Below are positions 5,846-7,228 of a stretch of 7,228 nt of DNA, in pieces. The first letter of the stretch is position 1, and every line of letters starts with the position of its first letter. The position numbers and the translations under genes are program-made. The stretch spans positions 1 through 7,228 of the forward strand of contig DDMF01000053.1 in NCBI GenBank assembly GCA_002340515.1, given 5' to 3'. This DNA comes from Rhodobacteraceae bacterium UBA2553. Its GTDB lineage: Bacteria; Pseudomonadota; Alphaproteobacteria; Rhodobacterales; Rhodobacteraceae. Under the pieces are notes generated by a model, which was not told where the DNA came from, did not search any database, and worked only from the letters and a program-made list of their open reading frames with translations.

Positions 5846-7159
5846 TTGAAGACACGTCTGATTGACAAGGTTAATCACGCGCTGGAACGGTTTTTTCCGG
5901 AGCAGCGTTTGTTCCTGCGATCTGAAGAGGGCACCCGGTTTATCCGCCTGTCCCCGGTGACACAAACACTTGGTTGGATTGGCTCAGCCGCATTTATCGC
6001 CTGGTCAATCATCGCCACTGCGGTTCTGTTGATGGATTCCATCGGCTCGGGCAATATGCGCGATCAGGCACGCCGCGAAAAACAGCTTTACGAAGAACGT
6101 CTTCAGTTTTTGTCACAAGAGCGCGACACCCGCGCGAGCGAGGCCGCCTCTGCCCAAGTCCGCTTCAATCTCGCCCTGACTGAAATTTCCGAAATGCAAA
6201 GCGAATTGCTGGCCTCGGAAGAGCGCCGCAAAGAACTGGAAACCGGCATTGGTGTCATCCAGGGCACCTTGCGGCGCACGATGAGCGAACGCGACGAGGC
6301 CCGCGACACCGCGGAAGGGCTGAAAATCGCCCAGACCGATGGGACAGCAACCGCCGCGCCAATGCCACCAGAGGCACGCAACACCGTCAGCTTTTTGACC
6401 ACTGCGTTGGAAAACACCGCTGCGGAACGCGATATGTTGGCCGGACAATCCGCGGAAGCCGAACAATACGCCCAGAACATGTTTTATGAGACCCGCCTGC
6501 GTGACGAGCGTAACAACCAGATTTTCCGCCAACTCGAAGACGCGGTGGCGATCTCGTTGGAACCTCTTGACAATATGTTCCGCAAATCCGGCATGTCTGT
6601 CGATCACATTTTGGGTCAGATCAAACGCGGGTATTCCGGCCAAGGTGGCCCACTGACCCCGATGATCCTGTCGACCCGTGGCGGCACATTGGACCCGGAT
6701 GCCGCCCGCGCCAATGACATCCTTGGTCAGCTTGATCGCATGAATCTGTACCGGATCGCCGCGCAGAAAATGCCCTTTGATATGCCTGTAAAATCAGGAT
6801 TTCGCTACACATCAGGGTTTGGGCGTCGTTGGGGCCGCATGCACAATGGCACCGATTTTGCCGCCCCGATCGGCACACCGATTTACGCCCCCGCGGATGG
6901 GGTGGTCACCTATGCCGGATGGAGTTCGGGTTATGGCCGTTTGGTCAAGATCCAACATGAGTTCGGCATTGAAACCCGCTATGCGCACCAATCTGCCATT
7001 CGCGTGAAAAAAGGCCAAAGGGTCTCGCGCGGGGACCGAATTGGTGATATTGGAAACTCCGGACGTTCTACTGGCCCGCATTTACACTATGAAGTGCGCG
7101 CCGGTGGCAAACCCATCAACCCGATGATCTACATCAAGGCAGGACAAGATGTTTTCTAA
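5846..7159 (+). CDS. Membrane-anchored M23 (LytM-type) peptidoglycan endopeptidase
   Basis: From the TTG at 5846 this is 437 residues. A basic cytoplasmic N-terminus (1-38, with PEQRLFLRSEEGTRFIRL) is followed by one transmembrane helix (about 41-63), a charged coiled-coil periplasmic stretch (about 70-160 and 190-235), a linker, and a C-terminal M23 zinc peptidase domain (about 315-430). All M23 signature residues are present: zinc ligands H333 and D337 (HNGTD) and H414 (HLHYE), with catalytic histidines H381 (YAH) and H412. It should therefore cut peptide cross-links in periplasmic peptidoglycan. The N-terminal half resembles the DUF5930-type region annotated on Rhodobacterales M23 proteins. 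The gene overlaps the following bactofilin gene, matching the LmdC-bactofilin arrangement studied in stalked alphaproteobacteria. The start is uncertain: a GTG at 5750 in the same frame would add 32 residues unlike the family. TTG has only a weak ribosome site (GGTG, 5837-5840), but it gives a family-like N-terminus, MKTRLIDKVNHALERFFPEQ. Confidence 0.9.
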   Translation: MKTRLIDKVNHALERFFPEQRLFLRSEEGTRFIRLSPVTQTLGWIGSAAFIAWSIIATAVLLMDSIGSGNMRDQARREKQLYEERLQFLSQERDTRASEAASAQVRFNLALTEISEMQSELLASEERRKELETGIGVIQGTLRRTMSERDEARDTAEGLKIAQTDGTATAAPMPPEARNTVSFLTTALENTAAERDMLAGQSAEAEQYAQNMFYETRLRDERNNQIFRQLEDAVAISLEPLDNMFRKSGMSVDHILGQIKRGYSGQGGPLTPMILSTRGGTLDPDAARANDILGQLDRMNLYRIAAQKMPFDMPVKSGFRYTSGFGRRWGRMHNGTDFAAPIGTPIYAPADGVVTYAGWSSGYGRLVKIQHEFGIETRYAHQSAIRVKKGQRVSRGDRIGDIGNSGRSTGPHLHYEVRAGGKPINPMIYIKAGQDVF

Positions 7160-7228
7160 AAGTAGGATCAACGAGCCTGGCCCGAAAGCCGGCGACAGCG
7201 ACACAAAACCGGCCGCGGCAGAAAAGCC
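7149..7228 (+). CDS. Bactofilin (polymer-forming cytoskeletal protein), N-terminal fragment
   Basis: Bactofilins are cytoplasmic beta-helical proteins that polymerise without nucleotide at the membrane and position cell-wall enzymes. Only 26 codons lie in the window: MFSKSRINEPGP, then a disordered Lys/Pro/Ala/Asp-rich tail. That is the typical N-terminal tail of Rhodobacterales bactofilins; the beta-helical core, which would prove the call, is beyond the right edge. The ATG at 7149 is inside the peptidase gene, overlapping its last 11 nt in another frame, and is preceded by AGGA (7141-7144), a good ribosome site 4 nt away. Such overlap suggests coupled translation with the peptidase. The call rests on this short tail plus the well-known M23-bactofilin neighbourhood. 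Confidence 0.75.
   Translation, partial: MFSKSRINEPGPKAGDSDTKPAAAEK

Overview
This is a GC-rich chromosomal segment that looks like an alphaproteobacterium of the Rhodobacterales (Roseobacter-type). That assignment rests on protein style and gene order: a Bcp-type peroxiredoxin, a DUF455 ferritin-like protein, a membrane-anchored M23 peptidase and a bactofilin in a row, with a large YhdP/AsmA-like protein divergent to them. It was made by eye without a database search. No mobile element, tRNA, rRNA or CRISPR array was seen, and the coding density is high.

Layout. The minus strand (about 1-4086) carries a 1187-residue inner-membrane-anchored AsmA/YhdP-like protein. It is followed 57 nt downstream by the 5' part of queA (tRNA queuosine synthesis), which runs off the left edge. 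A divergent intergenic region of about 148 bp (4087-4234) separates this from the plus-strand genes. These begin with a Bcp/PrxQ peroxiredoxin and, 2 nt later, a DUF455 ferritin-like protein with a complete apparent diiron ligand set. A 226-nt gap (5620-5845) holds a possible weak terminator, a short inverted repeat and a G7 tract. After it come an M23 (LytM-type) endopeptidase with one transmembrane segment and a long coiled coil, and then a bactofilin whose start codon lies inside the peptidase gene (11-nt overlap). The bactofilin is cut by the right edge.

How the genes fit together. Peroxiredoxin plus ferritin-like protein looks like a small peroxide/iron-handling operon. Peptidase plus bactofilin is a recognisable morphogenesis pair: a cytoplasmic polymer positions a periplasmic peptidoglycan hydrolase through the hydrolase's short cytoplasmic N-terminus. 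The AsmA/YhdP-like protein belongs to the family implicated in carrying phospholipid between inner and outer membranes. The window therefore mixes envelope construction with oxidative-stress defence and one tRNA-modification gene.

I found no clear evidence of a wholly new system. The points most worth a second look are the in-frame 12-bp tandem repeat in the peroxiredoxin, the unusual cysteine layout of that enzyme, the translationally overlapping peptidase-bactofilin pair with a probable TTG start, and the ferritin-like protein of unknown function coupled to the peroxiredoxin.
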